DNA of 64,000 nucleotides from Actinoallomurus liliacearum (GTDB taxonomy: Bacteria > Actinomycetota > Actinomycetes > Streptosporangiales > Streptosporangiaceae): contig NZ_BAABHJ010000006.1 of NCBI RefSeq assembly GCF_039542035.1, positions 135,902-199,901 on the forward strand, read 5' to 3'. Within the stretch, counting starts at the first letter, position 1, and each line of letters opens with the position of its first letter. Positions 61,494 through 64,000 of the stretch are shown piece by piece. Both the position numbers and the translations under genes were made by a program. The notes under the pieces were generated by a model that was given only the letters and a program-made list of their open reading frames with translations, did no database searches and was not told the origin of the DNA.

Positions 61494-63125
61494 GTGCGCG
61501 TGCTCGGCATCAACGCCGTCTTCCACGACCCCGCGGCCGCGCTCGTCGTCGACGGGCGCGTGGTGGCCGCCGCCGAGGAGGAGCGGTTCAGCCGCCGCAA
61601 GCACGGCAAGCGGCCCGTGCCCTTCTCCGCGTGGGAGCAGCCGGTGGAGGCGGCCCGATGGTGCCTGCGGCAGGCGGGCCTGACGCCCGGACAGGTCGAC
61701 CTGGTCGGCTACTCCTACGACCCGTCGCTCGTGCTCCCGCCCGAGGAGATGGGCATCGACGACGCCTGGGACCATCTGCGCACGACGTACGCGAAGGAGG
61801 CGCCGGGCTTCCTCGCCGACGCGCTGCCGGGCCTGGACCGGGACAAGGTCCGGTTCGTTCCGCACCACGTCGCCCACGCGGCCTCCGGCGGGCTCGCGGT
61901 GTCCACCGCCGAGCCGCGCAGCGTCCTCGTGTGCGACGGGCGCGGCGAGCGGGCCTCCCACCTGGCGGGCCGGTACGACGGCGGGCGGCTGGACGTGCTG
62001 GCCGGGCAGCGGCTCCCGCACTCGCTCGGCCTGATGTACGAGGCGCTCACCGCCCACCTGGGCTTCCTGCGTTCTTCCGACGAGTACAAGGTCATGGCGC
62101 TCGCGTCGTACGGCAAGCCGCGCTTCCTCGACCAGTTGCGCGCCGCCGTCCGGGCCACCGACGACGGCGGCTTCGTCACCGAGCGGATCGACTGGGCGGA
62201 GCTGGCGCCGCGCCGGCGCTCCGACGAGGACTGGACGGGCGCGCACGCCGACCTGGCCGCCAGCGTGCAGCGCCGCCTGGAGGAGGTGCTGCTCGACCTC
62301 GCGCGCTGGCTGCACGAGCGCACCGGCGACCGGATCCTCACCATGGCCGGCGGCACCGCGCTGAACTGCGTCGCCAACACCGTGCTGCACCGGGAGGGCC
62401 CGTTCGAGGAGGTCTGGGTGCAGCCCGCCGCCGGCGACGCGGGCACCGCCCTCGGCGCCGCCCTGCACGTGGCCGCCACCGAGGGCGAGCCCTTGGAGCC
62501 CATGCCCGGCGCGGACCTCGGCCGTGGGTTCACCGACCAGGAGATCGAGCGGGCGCTGCGCACCGCCCGGCTGCCGTACGAGCGGCCCGCCGACCTGGCC
62601 GAAGCGGTCGCGGAGGCCCTCGCCGACGACGGCGTCGTCGCCTGGTTCCAGGGCCGGGCCGAGTACGGCCCGCGCGCCCTCGGGCACCGCTCGCTGCTCG
62701 CCCATCCGGGCCGCAAGGCCAACCTCGAACGCCTCAACGACGTCAAGGGCCGTGAGCAGTTCCGGCCGGTCGCCCCGATGGTGCTGCTGGAGCGCGCCCC
62801 CGAGATCTTCGCGCGGGGCCCGATCCCCAGCCCGTACATGCTCTTCGTGCATGACGTCGCGCCGCAGTGGCAGGACCGCATCCCGGCGGTCGTGCACGTG
62901 GACGGCACGGCGCGCGTGCAGACCGTCGACCCGGCCGGGGAACCCCTCGTCGCCTCGCTGCTGACCGCCTTCGAGCGGCGCACGGGCCTGCCCGTGCTGG
63001 TCAACACGAGTCTCAACACCGCCGGGCGGCCGATGGTCGACGACATCAAGGACGTCCTGGAGTGCTTCGGCGCCACCCCGATCGACCTGCTCGCCATCGG
63101 CCCGTTCGTCGTGAGGCGACCGTGA
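61494..63125 (+). CDS. Carbamoyltransferase (NodU/CmcH/TobZ family)
   Basis: The 543-residue protein has the N-terminal Kae1-like domain (VLGINAVFHDPAAALVVDGRVV, EEERFSRRKHGKRP, PHHVAHAASG with metal histidines near 123-127, DEYKVMALASYG, AGGTALNCVANT) and the C-terminal YrdC-like domain end (GREQFRPVAPMVLLE, NTSLNTAGRPMVD). It adds a carbamoyl group from carbamoyl-phosphate, via carbamoyl-AMP, to a hydroxyl, usually of a sugar or antibiotic. GAGGGGGAC precedes GTG 61494. It overlaps the GT2 gene by 4 nt. Confidence 0.95.
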   Translation: MRVLGINAVFHDPAAALVVDGRVVAAAEEERFSRRKHGKRPVPFSAWEQPVEAARWCLRQAGLTPGQVDLVGYSYDPSLVLPPEEMGIDDAWDHLRTTYAKEAPGFLADALPGLDRDKVRFVPHHVAHAASGGLAVSTAEPRSVLVCDGRGERASHLAGRYDGGRLDVLAGQRLPHSLGLMYEALTAHLGFLRSSDEYKVMALASYGKPRFLDQLRAAVRATDDGGFVTERIDWAELAPRRRSDEDWTGAHADLAASVQRRLEEVLLDLARWLHERTGDRILTMAGGTALNCVANTVLHREGPFEEVWVQPAAGDAGTALGAALHVAATEGEPLEPMPGADLGRGFTDQEIERALRTARLPYERPADLAEAVAEALADDGVVAWFQGRAEYGPRALGHRSLLAHPGRKANLERLNDVKGREQFRPVAPMVLLERAPEIFARGPIPSPYMLFVHDVAPQWQDRIPAVVHVDGTARVQTVDPAGEPLVASLLTAFERRTGLPVLVNTSLNTAGRPMVDDIKDVLECFGATPIDLLAIGPFVVRRP

Positions 63126-64000
63126 GCGCCGACCTGGATGACCCGGCGGAGACCCGCGCCGCGAGCGCGGGCGAGGAGACCGGCGTGACGTACGCCGTCG
63201 TGATCCCCACGCTCGTACGGCCCTGCCTGGACGCCTGCCTCGAGGCCCTCACCGCGGCGTCCGGGCCGCTCCCCGCGGAGATCGTCCTGGTCGACGACCG
63301 GCGCTCCGCCGAGGGAGGCACGCCGATCAGGGTCCCCGAGCCGCTGCAGCCCCGGACGCGGGTCGTCGCCGCCGGCGGCCGGGGGCCGGCCGCGGCCCGC
63401 AACCTCGGCTGGCGGCGGACGTCCGCCCCGTGGGTCGTGTTCCTGGACGACGACGTACGGGTCGGGCCGGACTGGCGGTCCCGCCTCGTCGCCGACCTCG
63501 CGGAGCGGCCCGCGTGCGTCGGCGGCGTGCAGGGCCGGATCCGGGTGCCGCTGCCCGAGGGCCGTCGCCCGACCGACTGGGAGCGGGGGACCGCGGGGCT
63601 GGCCGAGGCCCGGTGGATCACCGCGGACCTGGCCTACCGCCGCGAGGCCCTCGTGGAGTGCGGCGGCTTCGACGAGCGGTTCCCCCGCGCGTTCCGGGAG
63701 GACGCGGACCTCGCGCTGCGCGTCCTCCAGGCCGGCTGGCTGCTGGAACGCGGCGAGCGCGCCACCACGCATCCCGTGCGCCCGGCGTCGCCGTGGATCA
63801 GCGTCCGCACCCAGGCGGGCAACGCCGACGACGCGCTGATGCGCGCCCTGCACGGCCCGGACTGGTACGAGCGCGCCGGGGAGACGGCCGGGCGGCGCAC
63901 CCGGCACCTGGCGATCACCGCCGGGCTGCTCGCGGCGGTGGGCTGGGCGGCGTCCGGGCGCGGGCGCCTCGCGGTGGGCGCGGCGGCCGGCGCCTCGCCG
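63122..64000 (+). CDS. Glycosyltransferase family 2 (runs off window)
   Basis: At least 293 residues with no stop before the window end. GTG 63122 overlaps the carbamoyltransferase stop (GTGA). It has a GT-A fold: YAVVIPTLVRPCLDACLEAL, EIVLVDDRRSA, AARNLGWRRTSAPWVVFLDDDVRVGPDW with the DxD motif, ADLAYRREALVECGGFDERFPRAFREDADLALRVLQAGW with the ED acceptor-site motif. A hydrophobic segment begins at the window edge (LAITAGLLAAVGWAA). It is likely fused to or followed by further glycan-cluster functions outside the window, where GmhB-type phosphatase genes might lie. Confidence 0.9.
   Translation, partial: MSADLDDPAETRAASAGEETGVTYAVVIPTLVRPCLDACLEALTAASGPLPAEIVLVDDRRSAEGGTPIRVPEPLQPRTRVVAAGGRGPAAARNLGWRRTSAPWVVFLDDDVRVGPDWRSRLVADLAERPACVGGVQGRIRVPLPEGRRPTDWERGTAGLAEARWITADLAYRREALVECGGFDERFPRAFREDADLALRVLQAGWLLERGERATTHPVRPASPWISVRTQAGNADDALMRALHGPDWYERAGETAGRRTRHLAITAGLLAAVGWAASGRGRLAVGAAAGASP

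Overview
The window is about 64 kb of very GC-rich DNA with dense genes, frequent GTG/TTG starts and many 4-nt start/stop overlaps. Gene content points to a filamentous actinomycete. The markers are class II NrdJ with NrdR, F420-type oxidoreductases, a DUF397/XRE locus, an LtrA protein, GH11 and CE4 enzymes with CBM2 modules, and many TetR/MarR regulators. A Streptosporangiales/Thermomonosporaceae-like host is my inference; there is no rRNA to confirm it. No rRNA, tRNA, CRISPR array or intact insertion sequence was recognised.

Layout. 1-3.2 kb: end of nrdR, then nrdJ. 3.3-20 kb: an accessory region built mostly of divergent regulator/enzyme or regulator/exporter pairs (HxlR/MFS, IS30-HTH-MarR fusion/serine hydrolase, TetR/SDR, MarR/maleylpyruvate isomerase-like, ArsR/quinone oxidoreductase, MarR-MFS-PPOX), several with clear palindromic operators between the genes. 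Dead fragments lie among them (a MarR C-terminus and an EF-G piece). 21-36 kb: a Gal80-like oxidoreductase with an apparently orphaned operator pair, a lipoate-ligase-family protein, pgi, a DoxX protein, rnhB, a DesK/NarL-type two-component system, a SIS protein, a HhH-GPD-like protein, a membrane-anchored double AAA ATPase, an AlkZ/YcaQ-like protein, and an LLM/TetR pair with two operators.

36-41.6 kb: an SMI1/KNR4-domain protein, LtrA, and a scarred XRE/DUF397 locus. In that locus two divergent genes have both lost their 5' ends at one junction, the XRE gene is also frameshifted, and three tiny overlapping DUF397-like genes follow intact. 41.6-44 kb: a xylan-degradation pair (CE4 deacetylase and GH11 xylanase) with near-identical CBM2 modules and CGAAA/TTTCG-type sites upstream. 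44-56.6 kb: a truncated metallo-beta-lactamase, an AraC/saccharopine dehydrogenase-like pair, an N6-DNA methylase/Ser-Thr kinase operon, a lipoprotein, an EamA exporter, a PadR-ABC ATPase-permease operon joined by two micro-ORFs, and an F420-dependent LLM enzyme.

56.9-64 kb: a glycan cluster. A four-gene fully overlapping operon (GT4, GmhA-like isomerase, HldE-like kinase/nucleotidyltransferase, UDP-glucuronate-decarboxylase-like SDR) diverges from a carbamoyltransferase-GT2 operon that runs off the window. Together these could make and transfer an ADP-heptose-type, possibly carbamoylated sugar in a Gram-positive organism.
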